Below, piece by piece: positions 33,472-46,450 of a stretch of DNA of 64,000 nucleotides. The first letter of the stretch is position 1. The number at the start of each line of letters is the position of its first letter. The stretch is taken from assembly GCF_036320965.1 (NCBI RefSeq), contig NC_092250.1, positions 18,578,117 through 18,642,116 on the forward strand, given 5' to 3'. Both the position numbers and the translations under genes were made by a program. This DNA comes from Panulirus ornatus (Eukaryota; Arthropoda; Malacostraca; Decapoda; Palinuridae). The notes beneath the pieces are model-generated. The model saw only the letters and a program-made list of their open reading frames with translations, was not told the DNA's origin and did not search any database.

Positions 33472-34019
33472 GTAGATCACTGTTCAGTATGGAGGAGAAA
33501 TATGCACGGTATTGAGTCCAGAAACAGAAGGATGGAGTTGAAGGTTGCCACACAGGTGAACCTTCTGTTAGGGATCGCGATGGATCATTGTGATTTCACA
33601 GCCAATGTGTATGGAAGGAGAGCCCCGTGCCCCCATTAGGGACGCAACCCTCAGTGATTGATTATCATGGATGAACGAGCGGAGTAACTGATTGTTTGGG
33701 GGGGGGGGGATACTAAGGAAGGGCTCCCGGGGCGCCTAAAGTTATACGAGGTTTCTTCATGGTCCTCGCGAAACCCAGGTGATATACATGGTGTTATGAG
33801 ATGTCCATATAAATGTGTCTGTGCGTCTATGTGTGTGTGGACGAATTTAGGTAAACTCCACTGAAGGGAAGGTTTACCGTGATGTAAACTAAGTGATACC
33901 TGTTGATTACCTGATGTTGTCACTACTACAAGATGTTCAAACTACTACGAACAGCCTGTTGTTTGTGAGGGAGAAACGCAGGCAGTGGTCTCCTGTGTGT
34001 GTGTATGTGTGTCTTCACC

Positions 34020-34371
34020 CAAACACAGGTCATGTTTTATTCTAGTTGCTGACTCATGCCTTAGGATGGCGATCCCGGGCGGGCATGGGATGCTACGCCA
34101 AGTCCTCCCGCGTGACCCTGCCAGCCAAAGGTCTCCTCCAGTCAAGTGGCAGCCTCCAGTGGACCTAAAGGTCACTGGAGACGTGTGTTCTCACTCGACA
34201 ACTGTAGGGACGTGGGACGTCTGTGTCCCCGGGCGGGGGCGCTGGTGGTCCACCTACAGCCAGGAGACGCTGCTCCTCCTCTCCTCTCCCTCCCCTTACC
34301 GTGTGTCACGCGACGGTCAACCGCATGGGAGAGAAATTCATGGATTTTCGGTTCATGTTCGTTGTCCCTGA
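34020..34371 (+). other. Coding-like segment, unassigned
   Basis: A GC-rich frame is open from 33985 to a stop at about 34371. The unique part reads, in pieces, VKWQPPVDLKVTGDV, WDVCVPGRGRWWSTYS and SPYRVSRDGQPHGRE. The composition is not repeat-driven, but no domain is recognised, and two other frames are also partly open. An exon or chance are both possible. Confidence 0.15.
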
Positions 34372-34718
34372 CGGTGCCCTGTGTCCCTGCTGGTTCAGGA
34401 AGGGTATCCCCCTGGCCATCCCTTAGTGTCCCTGATGGTTAAGGGATATAAGGTCCCACTGATCGTTCATGTGACTGCCTGATCCAGACGATATACTCGT
34501 GGTAAACAGTTTTCGACTCGGAGAAACTAGGGTGCCATGATTGCTTGAGTGGTGGCGGTGCGTACAGGTTTTGTTACAGTGTGAGATGTAATTTGTATTC
34601 ATACGTCCGCGTGGGTTGGGGGGGTATATCCCTCCCTCCCTCCTCCCCTCACAAACCTTACTCTCAGACGTGATAAGATCTAATTAATTAAGTGAAATAG
34701 ATGATAAGATAGGTAAAG

Positions 34719-34719
<1 letters not shown>

Positions 34720-34766
<47 letters not shown>
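34720..34766. repeat. (CT)n microsatellite
   Basis: About 23 CT units followed by CCCTAACGCGCCAG. Confidence 0.95.
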
Positions 34767-34769
<3 letters not shown>

Positions 34770-34779
34770 AACGCGCCAG

Positions 34780-35417
34780 AGCGGGCCAGAAAAGAACATC
34801 CGTCATCACTCATGGATAACAATAGTCGTGTACTGGAGGTCCGTTTTCCATTGCTTCACCCCAAGCTTAAGCATAGCCCGGCTGACGCTGGGGGCCTGGC
34901 TGCTCCAAGCTGTTCTTGTGAAGCGTGACGGATACCCACCGAGTTTATTTACTCCGCAGTCGACTGCTGGCGAGGAAAGTGGCCAGTCATGTATCGATTT
35001 CTACACGAGAGCCGCCAGGGGGGCGGGGGGGGGGGGGGCGCCAGACGCGGGCCATTATGATAATCTATAAGAGAGAATCATGATGATAACGTGTATCACA
35101 GCGAGACATGAAGGAGGCATGGATGTATGAATCACATCTCAAACGCCTCTGGTGCTGTTGGACATCCCGAATTAGTTCCATCCGGACCTGTTGTTCACGT
35201 TCCCCAGGTCCTCTCAGGTCACGGGTCGTTTCTACGTGCCAGGGATACACCCTGGTCATTGCTGGTACCTCGGGGGTCCGAGTAGGGTTGCCCTGGTCCC
35301 TCAGTCCTCAAAGACGCATTCGCTTGTTTACGCCACAAACTCCGGTCCGATCTCGGCGCCTCAACATACCGGATGCAAACATTCCCAACTTGTTTCCCTG
35401 TGTGGGATTCTGAGAAC
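34780..35417. other. No gene seen; unique DNA
   Basis: Mixed-composition sequence with a G-rich run near 35020-35040. No frame above chance. Confidence 0.5.
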
Positions 35418-35715
35418 CCCTTGACTACCCCGGACTACCCCGGGACGTCCCAGAGCACCAAGGGACGATCCCTGAGCCCAAGAGTACGATCCCAGAGCGC
35501 CAGGGTACGATCCCAGAGCGCCAGGGTGCGACATGAGCACTAGGTTACGATCCTTGACTACGACGGTACGATCCTTGACTACGACGGTACGATCATTACA
35601 CAGGAAAGTCCTTTTCTTGATGGCGCTAAACTCTCTGACCTAAACGCTAAATGGGGTCGGGTCAAAGGCGAGCCCGTCATACACAAGGGTCGTTCCGTCG
35701 TGCTCAAGAGGGTTT
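35418..35715. mobile_element. Palindromic-unit element, decayed full copy
   Basis: Left side: diverged units (CCAGAGCGCCAGGGTACGATC repeated, then CTACGACGGTACGATCCTTGA twice). The core follows at about 35634-35680 (CTGACCTAAACGC, then GGGTCGGGTCAAAGGCGAGC, with a DR1-like GGGTCA-A-AGGCGA). On the right are reversed units (ACAAGGGTCGTTCCGTCGTG, CTCAAGAGGG). The layout matches the complete copies. Confidence 0.65.
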
Positions 35716-37140
35716 AAAGCTTTCCCCTTCACTCCTAGAGAGGGCGTCGTCGTCTGCAGTAAGGAAGGAGGGAGGGAGGGACAACGAGGGTCATGGTGGC
35801 AGGGGTGCGTGTCACTTGGGGGATGAGTGTGGTTGTGTAAAACAGGGACGAGAGGGAGGGGGTTGGTGAGGACAGTCACCGAGGAGTCCATCCAGGCTTG
35901 GAGGGATTGACCACCGCCGCACCAACACACACGCCCGTCCTCCGACCACAATTCCTGCTACATGACCCCGAGATGCAAGGCTGGGGGTAGGGAAGGGGGA
36001 AGTTATTCCACTACCGGGAATGAAGGACTATTCAATGATCGACTGTCGGAGGGCGAGGAGAGAGGGTCGGAGGTCAGCGTATCGGCTTGGGCAGCGGGGA
36101 GCCACAGAGGTCCCGACCTGACCTGCAATATGTGCCATGGGAAGTCCTGTGATGCTGATGATGCAACATGAGGCAAGACGAACACCTCAGTACACGATAA
36201 CCTCGCTTGGGTCCTCGGCCTGCTGCCGCCGCTGGCTGCCAACAGCCTGAGGAAGGCGTCACCTTGGTACCCGACCCATCTGTGTGGGGTAGAAGACCTC
36301 CGAAACCATCGTAAGTTTACTTTAGGTAAGGTAAGGTCCTCCTAGACCAAGCAATGGGGGTAGAAGACCACCAAAACCATCGTGAGGTTTAGGTCGTGGT
36401 GGTGGTGACTTCCCCCCGGTTACCCATCACCTTTCTCTACTTCCTTCTGGCCTCACGTTCAGGGGTCTTGTTGTGATGGAGGGCATCAGTAGTAAGGGGC
36501 GTGGCAGTGTTGGAAGCCACTTACGTCACGACTCCTGGACTTGGAGTGGTCATGTGTTATTCTCTTGTTGGCAGTATTTACACAGAGGTTGGTGAGTCTA
36601 GTGGCCCACTGTTTATACAAGTGGCAGTTTGATAAGTTTGTTTTCTCAGTGTGAAGAAATTGTTCGTACAGTGGTTAGCGCTAGTGTGTCTGGTCATGTT
36701 TGTGTCAAGCCAGATTCACCAGTGCGCCAGAAGTTTGAATCTGCTTATATATATATCCAGGATAGTGTTTCATCGTTAGGTTATAATGCATTGGTAGTTT
36801 CCCCTGACGGAGTAAATATTAAACGAAATTTCAGTGTATAAAAAGTATCGTTGATGTATCCGCTGGGGGCCTGGTGCGTTGCAGTCGTGTTCGCGGTGGA
36901 TTGTATGCGTCTTCTCTGGATTTTCTGTGCATCGCGAAGTTGAATGTTGATGCGTTACGAGCCTGCGTGTGGGTTGGTTCTGTGTTATAGGAATTTGTGT
37001 GCTTAGGTAAGCCCCATGGTGACCTGGGAGGGTCCCATTAGATTCCTCGGGCGGTCCCACGACTCCCTGGGATCTCCTACACCTCAAGCCAGGTGGCCAA
37101 ATGAGCCGTCCATGTCGCAGTCGGACGCTAGTTATTCTTC
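35716..37140. other. No gene seen; unique DNA with one ~73-bp duplication
   Basis: GGTAGAAGACC(T/A)CC and AAACCATCGT(A/G)AG recur at 36290 and 36359. At 36668-36745 CAGTGGTTAGCGCTAG and AAGTTTGAATCTGC may be decayed A and B boxes about 60 bases apart. No gene is supported. Confidence 0.45.
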
Positions 37141-37356
37141 ATGTCCCATTGTCAAGTGACCCAGGGGAAGTCTTTTAAGTTTGGCAAGATTATTATATTT
37201 CAAGGTTGTTCATATGGTCGAAGGTTTTGTGGAGTGGAGGACCTGTGTCTGGGCCGGAGGGAGGAAGATGCAGGTGGCGCTGAAGTCGTAATCCCGGCTC
37301 AGTGTCCGGCCGAAGTCCCAGTGGCCTTCCTGTCGTCAGGAGATCCCACGGGATGA
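37141..37356 (+). CDS. Hypothetical ORF, 71 codons
   Basis: The ATG-initiated frame begins MSHCQVTQGKSFKFG and ends LSSGDPTG before TGA. It contains no microsatellite. No domain, signal peptide or splice signal is evident. Length is within chance expectation. Confidence 0.1.
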   Translation: MSHCQVTQGKSFKFGKIIIFQGCSYGRRFCGVEDLCLGRREEDAGGAEVVIPAQCPAEVPVAFLSSGDPTG

Positions 37357-37543
37357 TAATAATCCCTCAACCTCCAGGTCACCGACGGTGTGGACGCCAG
37401 ACATCTTCACCTCCAGGAATTTTCCCTCGCTTCTGGCCACGCGATTTGTCAGTTTTGATTTCACAGTAGCGCACAGCGACAGGGTCGGGAGGTCCCGTGT
37501 TGTGCTGCCGTCTGCAACACGTCATGCAGGAGGACTGTGTGTT

Positions 37544-37620
<77 letters not shown>

Positions 37621-37621
37621 A
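37544..37621. repeat. (CA)n microsatellite
   Basis: About 38 CA units with a TCAC interruption at the right end. Confidence 0.95.
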
Positions 37622-37753
37622 CGGCTGCACGTGGATCTGCCCTTTTGACAGGGTGTTAATTCCATCTGAATGTTGATTTATGTGGACATTTATACCAAGA
37701 CCCGGAGTGATCTGAGGAAATTAAAAGTCAGTGACTTGTATGAACCAGGATTT

Positions 37754-37756
<3 letters not shown>

Positions 37757-37815
<59 letters not shown>
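37757..37815. repeat. (GA)n microsatellite
   Basis: About 29 GA units. Confidence 0.95.
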
Positions 37816-37817
<2 letters not shown>

Positions 37818-38679
37818 TAGACGCTGGAGTCTCTCCCTCCTAGTGTGTTGGTTGGTAGCTGGGGCTTTCGTGAGGGGGTTTTCGGCCGATGGTGCTCTAA
37901 GCCGCGACGCCTCCAGTGGTCGACGACCATCCTTGTGGGTTGATTTAGGAAGTGTGGGACGACCCATGTGGGATATGGCTGTCTTGACCCTTTTGGTGGT
38001 GGTCAGGCCATTGCCAGGCGTTGACTTGGTGCTAATGAAGACATTGTGGTGGCTGAGGGGGGAGGAGAGAGGGCGTGTTGCTGGGGTGTTGGTGGTGGTG
38101 GTAGTGACGATGCTGGTGTGGGTCGCCCCGTTGCCTAGGAGGAGGTGGACCATGGTCATATATAAATCCACCTTCATATTAGATCGATCATCTTTATTAC
38201 TACGTAATACCCTACTTTAAAGTCGACGTGAAGAACAAATTAGGTCGTCAGAAATCGCACCATTGGATTTGGCTGGTGAAAGTAAACTCATGTAAGACTG
38301 TAAGTGTGTTAACTGAGGTTTAATCATGGTTGACAGCCAAGCTGTACAGTTTTTCGTTAGACGAATTTAATTACACGATAAAAAAAAAAAGGGTCATGTT
38401 TGGTTGAGGAAACTTGAGGCGGAGACGTGATTTGGGTCAACCATAAATGTGTTTTTGTGAAGCAGGTCACCCCAGGCTGTGTTTTATTTATATCCTCAAC
38501 ACGTCCGAGGAGAACACCCTTGCCGTACTTCTGCAGAAACACGAGGTGGAAGATTGTAATCGTAATGATAACAGTGTAGGTTGAGTGAGGGAAGAATGTA
38601 CGGCCTGTGTGCACCGGTGGTGGCAGGATGAGTCGTGTGTACAGTTCTTACCATTTCGGTGGGTTGGACATGTTGTCAT
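37816..38679. other. No gene seen; unique DNA
   Basis: G/T-rich then A/T-rich unique sequence. Contains a 12-base A run at about 38380. Confidence 0.5.
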
Positions 38680-38800
38680 TTGCTTTGGATAAGTCAGAAG
38701 CCAGACACTCAGACTCAGGGGTCGTGCTCAAGGGCCCTACCTTCTTGCTCAGGTCGTACCGTCGTACTCAAGGGCCCTTCTACCGTCGTGCCTCATGGTT
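38680..38800. mobile_element. Palindromic element core with right-hand units
   Basis: The core half GGATAAGTCAGAAGCCAGAC (38687-38706) is followed by right-hand units (AGGGGTCGTGCTCAAGGGCC, then CAGGTCGTACCGTCGTACTC, then TACCGTCGTGCCTC). The left array is absent. Confidence 0.5.
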
Positions 38801-40026
38801 TAATTGTCTTTTACCCTAAATTCTTCAAAAGTATATAAAGTAGTGATTTATTGTTTCACGTGTATTGATCATGGAAACTTAATTATCTTTGTCTACACTG
38901 TATATCGTCTGTCGGGGTAATTTTACCCAACATGACTTACATAGAAACAGACATGTAACCTTACGACTCGTGTGTGTGCTTGTCTCGTGTACTTACACAC
39001 AAGTCTCTCTCGATAGGAAATTCCTCCGCTGCTGCAGGGGTTACGCACGTGTTTTATAAGGAAGTGAAAGCGATTTTCACAGGGACAGATGTGGGTGATG
39101 TGTGAGCGAGGCGATATGTACGAGTGGCCACGTATCTTAAGGCACAACTGTTGTAATTCGGGTATGGGTAATGATCTTTTGATTATATGCGGCTGAAGAT
39201 ATACGGGCAGTGATATAGTATAGTAACTCCATATAAGATGCGTAATTAGTATTTTCGTGAAGATATATACGCGAAGCTATATGGAGGTAGATATACGAGT
39301 GAAGGTGTTAGGTAAAGATATACGTATGGTTTACGTAGCGATGTTTGTGACGGTATATAGACGGCGAGACAGGAGTCCCTCCCTCGTGCAAGAATTTGGG
39401 TCAGTTGACTGGACCGCTGTACCCGTGAGGTAGATTTCCACATGCGTCAGCTATAGGGATCGCCAGGCCGGCCAGCTGTGTTGACAAACCCATCCTGGCG
39501 ATTAAGTGATCGAGCGAATGCCTCGCCAAGCCTCAGTCCGTGGCGTTACGATGAGGAAAAAAAAGATTTTAAAGAAATTTACCTCGTAACTTTAATGTCT
39601 TCTCTCACATTTCTTCATATAGGTTGTGTCAGTGATATACCTTTTATAGCGGCCAATCGTATATTATTTTTTTTCCTTCGTGTTTATATAGATTTTAGGG
39701 TGTGTTGGTAACATTCGAATTTATCTGCCATGTTTGGCGGGTGGCTGGGCTAGATTTCGCCACCTGTATGGCGGGTTAATCTGTTCCCCCGGAACTATTT
39801 GCATATGTAACTTTTCTGGACCGAATTATAATGAACAGAATGTTTATAACTGAAGTTATTCGTTACACTATATTGTGTGTATGTGTGTGTGTGTGATGGA
39901 AAAAAAGTTTGTATACATGGTGTTGTGTAGAGGCCCAACTTTAGTTAATTAATGAAATAATTAGTTGATTATTTTATTATGTATTGTTGATGTTATTTCT
40001 AATAGTAGTGATATTTCTTGTTAGTG
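38801..40026. other. No gene seen; A/T-rich unique DNA
   Basis: Contains a loose repeat of AGATATACG-type phrases (39240-39330). No supported gene. Confidence 0.5.
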
Positions 40027-40176
40027 TTCTTCTTCTTCTTCTTCTTCTTCTTTTTCTTCTTCTTCTTCTTCTTCTTCTTCTTCTTTTTCTTCTTCTTCTT
40101 CTTCTTCTTCTTCTTCTTCTTCTTCTTCTTCTTCTTCTTCTTCTTCTTCTTTCTGTTATTATTATTGTTATTATTA

Positions 40177-40222
<46 letters not shown>

Positions 40223-40250
40223 CATTATTATTATTATTATTGTTTTATTA
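40027..40250. repeat. (TTC)n followed by (TTA)n
   Basis: About 40 TTC units with two TTT interruptions (40027-40150), then about 30 ATT units with CAT interruptions. An open frame here is phenylalanine/isoleucine repeat only. Confidence 0.95.
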
Positions 40251-40417
40251 TTATTTGGGTTTCAGTCACTGTCGTATCTCATTCTGCAGTGAAGTATGTG
40301 CTCGAGGTAGAATCAGTCAGGTGTTGGACATTATCTTGCCTCCTCATAAGGAACACCTGCTGGCTGCCTCATAATCTACTTGGGAATTTCACCCTTTGTG
40401 TCAGAAACCCCCACCCA

Positions 40418-40418
<1 letters not shown>

Positions 40419-40466
<48 letters not shown>
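40419..40466. repeat. (CA)n microsatellite
   Basis: About 24 CA units. Confidence 0.95.
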
Positions 40467-40467
<1 letters not shown>

Positions 40468-40659
40468 GTCACACCAATTGTCATGTTCCAGGTGTGCAGT
40501 GAGAAGGTTGTCCTGGTTTGACCCAGGACCCATTCAAGGCAGCCGGTTTATACCAGGAAAACATTGAGAACATGTCAACGTTAATATGAATATATAGATT
40601 GACTTTTATTCATTATTTGTCTTTGTATATATCTTTATTATTATTTGAAACTGTTTTCA

Positions 40660-40870
40660 CTTGTATTATATTGTAAGTGCCACTTGGAGTGGGCACTTCT
40701 TGCATTATATATACCAAGTGCCACTTGAAAGAGTGGGTTTCACTTGTATTCTAAGTGCCACATCAAAGAGTGGGTATCACTTGTACTATATTCTAAATGC
40801 CACTTTATAGTGTGTATGTTATAAGTACTATAGTGCCACTTTTAAAGTGTTTTCCACTCGTATGCACACT
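40660..40870. repeat. Degenerate ~45-bp repeat
   Basis: AAGTGCCACTT...GAGTGGG(C/T) and TTCACTTGTATT recur four or five times. GTGCCACTT paired with AAGTGGCAC-like sequences gives weak inverted symmetry. Confidence 0.6.
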
Positions 40871-41890
40871 TTACAGCCACGTATGAATGACACTGTACTT
40901 ACATATTGATGTATACATTACAAGTGTACCTCTACAGGTACGGAGTAAGAACAGATGTTCAGGTGTTCCGGTTAGCGTTACGCTGGCGTGTTGGTAGGGA
41001 ACTAATTCTGGAGCCATCTTGTCATTTTCCCCCGGACAAGTGAGGAAAGTGAGCGTTGATCGGATGAGGAAAGTGATAGCGAGGTGGTGAAGATAATGTT
41101 GACCTTATATGTGCGTGGTTTGGCCAGGGGGTCGGTCCAGCTTGGCTTGATTTGGCCAGGCTAGGTTTGGCCACCGCTGGCCTCGTCCCATTCCGTAGCT
41201 CTGGCTTGGGTTTGGGCTTGGCACCGCCCACCCGCCACAGGGTTCGAACAGTCTACCCGTGTTTACCCTTGGGTGATTTGCCGCTGTGGTAAACGCATCC
41301 CGAGCTGCTCCTGGTCTCAGGGGATGAAGGAGTCTTGAGGGAGAGTGTCTGGGGGTAGAGGCCTTGAGGGTGGTGGGGAGAATATATCTGGGGTGTTGTA
41401 TGGGGGGGATAATGATGGCGGATGTGATGGTCCGAGGGGAGATTTTACGCTTCAGTCTGATCAAGATAATGGCGGGTAGATAGAAGCGGGAGGAGAGCCT
41501 CCCCGGCCACAGACCATCTTCACGCCGGATCATCTGTGAAATTGGGTAATTAATTGGCATTTGTGTGTGTCGAGGGAGGTAGGGAGGTTAGGGAGGGGTG
41601 AGGACAGGCCCCTACAGGGGTGTGTGTGGAGCCATCTAGCCTGACTGAAGGGATAGACGGTGGTTGGGTGGTTAGGTTCATCATCTTCATCCTCGTCCCT
41701 GATATTGCTCGTCTTTTATCCGTACCTCCCCGACTGCATGTTCCCTATATTTGCCATCACTCATGTGTCCTTGCCTCCACGTGTTCATGTCTACTCCCTT
41801 GTTCAAGTGGTGTCTGGACGCCTCGTAGTGAGGGGGAGAAACCTGCAGGCGGAGTTCCGGAGGACGACCTGATGCTCCTCCTGAATCTTC
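40871..41890. other. No gene seen; unique DNA
   Basis: A local GGTTTGGCCAGG / CTTGATTTGGCCAGGCTAGG repeat lies at 41115-41175. A minus-strand open stretch of about 150 codons (41105-41560) has no recognised domain. Confidence 0.5.
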
Positions 41891-42150
41891 ACCCCTCGAC
41901 CACGACGTAACGACTCCTTTGAGCACGACGGAACGACGCTTGGCTGTAGGCAGATAGATGTACGGCCCTTGAGGCTGACGGTGCGACCCTTGGGTAAGAT
42001 GTCCGTGGCCTTTGATCAGACCCTTCAGGATAAAGTCAAAGGCCAGGCCAGTTTACCCCAGTGTCTCTTACCGCTGTGCTCGGGGGTCGCCCCGTCATGC
42101 TCGATGGTCGTACCGTTGTGCTCGAGGGTCGTACCGTTGTGTTAAAGGAA
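41891..42150. mobile_element. Palindromic-unit element, complete layout
   Basis: Left units: CCACGACGTAACGACTCC, GAGCACGACGGAACGACGCT, CTGACGGTGCGACCCTTGG. Core: CCTTTGATCAGACCC, then TTCAGGATAAAGTCAAAGGC CAGG at about 42008-42047. Right units, reversed: CTTACCGCTGTGCTCGGG, GTCGCCCCGTCATGCTCGAT, GGTCGTACCGTTGTGCTCGA, GGGTCGTACCGTTGTG. Both flanks and the core are present. Confidence 0.7.
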
Positions 42151-42240
42151 CTAAGAGCGATGAGTCGGAGGAAAATAGAACTTTTTCGTATCAACAAATA
42201 GTGGTAGAAACTGCGGAAATTTAATCCAAGGAGTCGAAGG

Positions 42241-42313
42241 TCAGAAGAACGACTTAGGTCGCCTTCATGACCCCTGGTCAGAAGAACGACTCAGGTCGCC
42301 TTCATGACCCCTC
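42241..42313. repeat. 37-bp direct duplication
   Basis: TCAGAAGAACGACTTAGGTC plus GCCTTCATGACCCCTGG occurs twice in tandem with one or two differences. Confidence 0.92.
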
Positions 42314-42587
42314 ACAAGTTGACCACAAGAGTCACGGAAAAAATCTCTACCGTGTTGATGGTAAGGAATATAAAGTTCTCATGTTGGGGATTCATGTGTG
42401 AATCTTGTGTACGTAAGGATGCCAGGAATTTACAGTAGCACACTTAGGAAGTCACAGGGACGTTTGGCTACAGTCTTGAGTGTTAAGATTTATCTTTGTT
42501 TTTGCTGCTGGAAATCTGATTCGACCCTGAAGAATATATGATGGGAAAAAAAGTATCTTAAAATGTTTGCTTTGAACATTTAGGGGT

Positions 42588-42589
<2 letters not shown>

Positions 42590-42640
<51 letters not shown>
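42590..42640. repeat. (GT)n microsatellite
   Basis: About 25 GT units. Confidence 0.95.
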
Positions 42641-42641
<1 letters not shown>

Positions 42642-43197
42642 AGTGGGTGAGAACATATCGATTTTAAGGTCCTCGTGGTGCCGGGGTTCCTGCCTCGCTT
42701 CACATACCGTGGGGAAGACGCCGCCCGGGGGACAGAGATGGTCTTTCACGAGGCACATCCTTCAGCGAGGAAGACGAGGCAGCGACCATCATTATCAGCG
42801 ACCACCACCACTCTGACGGCGACCTCCTCAAGGCTGTCTCTAATCTCGCGAGATGTTGTTGTACGTATTATTTTTCTCCCCCTTTTACGAGGGGAACAAA
42901 ATTTATGATTTCAGGGACGGCGTCTGATGTAATCGTTCATGTCAGAGGGTCCTCTTTCTTGTCCCACTAGGGCGTGACCAGCCAGTGGGTCTGCTGATCA
43001 CTCACCAAAAACAGGCAAACGAATGTTCATAATATCCTTTACGTTTGTGGAGGAGGAGGAGGAGGATAAATGCTCCGGGCGAAGGCTGCCAACGCTAATG
43101 TTGAAGCGTGGTTACCAGGCCACATGCTATGGGGCTGGGCAAGATCCCTCCGGGTGGTAGGCAAAGTGGAGGTAAATACGAGGCAGGGCGCAGTGAT

Positions 43198-43199
<2 letters not shown>
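42641..43199. other. No gene seen; unique DNA
   Basis: Mixed sequence with no frame above chance and a short (GGA)n near 43050. Confidence 0.5.

Positions 43200-43288
<89 letters not shown>
43200..43288. repeat. (CT)n microsatellite
   Basis: About 43 CT units ending CTCAGTAG. Confidence 0.95.
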
Positions 43289-43290
<2 letters not shown>

Positions 43291-44296
43291 AGAGGCTGAC
43301 CCAGTCAGTATTCCTGTATATGGACTGCAGACTGAATATAAGCGTCAGCGTAGAAGGCCCCCCCACTGGTTGCTTTAAGCCCTTGGGCTGCGTTTTGAGA
43401 AAAAGATTTCAGTGGCTTTTAGTTGTGATGTTATCTGGACGTTGATTTAAGTGTTGGGTGAGATATTTCGTTGCGTCCGAAACATGTTTCAGAATGATTC
43501 CAAGTCTGAGTCATTGTTCTCAGTCTCTTCCAGCACGTCACCGAAATCTTGAACGGTAAATCGCGGGATGCGTAACACTGACTGCGCACCGCGCAGGCAT
43601 GCTGGTTGGTTGCGTACCACCTGCCACCGTAAACATTAAGGCCTTCAGCTTAAAGCTAAGCCTACCAACAGAACGATAGTTCAACACCTTCTCCAAGTAG
43701 TTAGCATGATTCTGAGACCACCACATGCAGTCTGCGCATGTTGCCATGCGTGACTGCCCAGTAATGTTTGCTTGTATGTAAAGCTACGTAATCCAGTGTT
43801 GCAGTCGTGTGTGCCACCTGGTAATCCACTATCGAGTGTTGGCTTGCTGGTTCGTGTTATCATGTCGGCTTCGTACAGAATGATGATGATGATGATGATG
43901 ACCGTGATAGAAGGAGATAAGAGAGTAGGTCATTGGAGTATGTTGCTAGGTTTTGCCGGGTTGTGCGGTTTCGTTTATCGAAGATTCTTGATAAAGAATA
44001 AACAACACCGAAGCGTCAGTTGTGAACGCCCCCAGTTTTCATAATACATCTTCTGCTGTGTATGGGAATATTTCCCACTGGACTCCATATCTCTACAGAA
44101 ACCGTAGGTACGGCACATTATAATATGTCAAGACGCTGCAACGATTATCTCATGTTCGGAAATATATTCAAGGGAACCAATTTCACTTTCTCAGTCAAAT
44201 GTAAGTACAACCTTACTCAAGGTACTCGAGGTCCATTTTGAAGGACATTTTCTCGAAATGATGTTGGGATCTGCACGTAACCAACGAAATGACATA

Positions 44297-44297
<1 letters not shown>
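43289..44297. other. No gene seen; unique DNA
   Basis: Includes a short (GAT)n at 43879-43900. No supported gene or element. Confidence 0.5.

Positions 44298-44336
<39 letters not shown>
44298..44336. repeat. (CA)n microsatellite
   Basis: About 19 CA units. Confidence 0.95.
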
Positions 44337-44338
<2 letters not shown>

Positions 44339-44665
44339 CCATGACTCATACATACACAAGTGGTACAGAAATCGGGAGTGATACTCCCGTCTCCATACTA
44401 TTATAAACAAGAGTCTGAGGGTACTCACTGGTGGTGCAGCCAGAGGGACGCCTGCCTGGGTAGTCTTACACACGGGACAGACGGAGTGATCCCCTCGTCA
44501 GGCTCGGGGCCCTTAATGCTGGGCACGGGTATGCACATGTAACAGGGCACCATCGAGGACAGAATGACGGACACCCTTGTAGACAGTCGTAATTAACCAC
44601 CAGAGACGCAAACACCGATATGCTAATTAAGGCTGCATTAAAGTTGAGAGAGTGTGATTAAAGGG

Positions 44666-44669
<4 letters not shown>

Positions 44670-44721
<52 letters not shown>
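44670..44721. repeat. (GT)n microsatellite
   Basis: About 26 GT units. Confidence 0.95.
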
Positions 44722-44723
<2 letters not shown>

Positions 44724-46120
44724 AGCCCCCCTCCTCCAACCATGTTTTCTGACGGTGCGGTGCAAACGCGAATGGGTTCGTGGGTCAAGAGGCCTCCAGG
44801 GAGGGCGGAGAAAACATTCCTGATGAGTACTGATGATCCCCGAGGATGACATACCATCTGCTGCTCCTTCCACAAGTCCTCGCCATGTTGATGTATCGGC
44901 GGTGTACACAGAGAGGCCATGTCCTTGCTTCACCAGTGGTCGGTGTTAGGGATACGTATATGCGAGAGAATCACTATTTACCTGTGACCTACAACATATG
45001 AGAATATGTATACATATGTGTTTCTCGAAAGTAGTCGTTTATTTTCCTGTTCACATGACCTCCTGTGTTGATGTACTGTACCCACCGTAAGCTCTGTACT
45101 TGCCTCCGCCCACCCGTGTATACGTGCCCTTCGCCCATACCTCTCACTGAAATCCTTTGTCTATATATCTTGACCGTAAACATTTTGAAACTGAAAACTC
45201 CTGCGTGGAGTGCAGTCTTAAAGATGAGAGGGCCTTAGAAAAGGGGTATTAGGGTTGTATAACTGTAACAACCCACATGATTTTGTACATTGCTACACAC
45301 TACACAAATTTAGTCTGCCGGGGGTGTATGTATATAAGTAAGGCACCAGATACACGTTTCCAGAGAACATGGCATCTCCCACAACCATTACAATACCTTC
45401 ACCATAAACCCGTGTGTGTGTGTGTACTCTTGAACTCTCACTCCCTCCCGTTTCAAAACCACACCATCTCCTCTCTAATCCCGTCTGTCCCTCACGATCC
45501 TGTAGAGTTGAAATAAAGGGCCTCTGAATACTGGAGTTTGTTAACATGTTTGTGTGGGGTAGTGAGTATAGGGGGGAGGGAGGGTGTCTGGTGCTGGGGC
45601 AAGAGGGGCTTGTTGGGGTGGGGGGGTAGACACATGATCAGTGGTGAACACAACACAGTACACACAGCCAGACGGAGCCACAGCAGAATACCAAATACAG
45701 CAAGACATAGACTGCACCGTCACCCAAGCAGAGCTAAAGACTTAAGTCACAGACAGCCAGACTTACAACAGACATAGCAACAACCAGACAGACATGTCCA
45801 CGAACCAACCACAGACAGCGTAGACCCGTGGCAATACCATCGTAGATGACGGTCTGTATTTTCATTCAGTTTTAATTAAAGAAATTCTATTTGTACTACA
45901 GCCATGGTAAGTCGCAAGGCTGGAGCTCAAAGTTTATCCTCACTATTATCTTCACAACAGAAAGTGGAGGGATGCATGTCTTTGGTGATGGGATGCATGA
46001 AATTCACGTTCATTCTGACGTCTGACTTTGATATGAGAATGTACCTTAAGCATATTACTCCTGCAAGGTATTTTCTCTGCCTGTTTCCTTCAACATGATG
46101 TACGCTTATCTCTTAAGCCA
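44722..46120. other. No gene seen; unique DNA
   Basis: An A/C-rich stretch with ACAGCCAGAC-like phrases spans 45650-45820. The rest is unremarkable unique sequence. Confidence 0.5.
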
Positions 46121-46450
46121 CAACATCACTGTAGCTTTTCTCCCCCAATCCTCCACATCACTGTAGCTTTTCTCCCCTAATCCTCCACATCACTGTAGCT
46201 TTTCTCCCCCAATCCTCCACATCACTGTAGCTTTTCTCCCCTAATCCTCCACATCACTGTAGCTTTTCTCCCCTAATCCTCAACATCACTGTAGCTTTTC
46301 TCCCCTAGTCCTCCACATCACTGTAGCTTTTCTCCCCTAGTCCTCCACATCACTGTAGCTTTTCTCCCCTAATCCTCCACATCACTGTAGCTTTTCTTCC
46401 CCTAATCCTCTACATCACTGTAGCTTTTCTTCCCTAATCCTCAACATCAT
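46121..46450. repeat. 32-bp tandem repeat, about 10 copies
   Basis: CATCACTGTAGCTTTTCTCC plus CCTAATCCTCCA is repeated. Variants are CAATC/TAATC/TAGTC, with a one-base insertion (TTCTTCC) in the penultimate units. Confidence 0.95.
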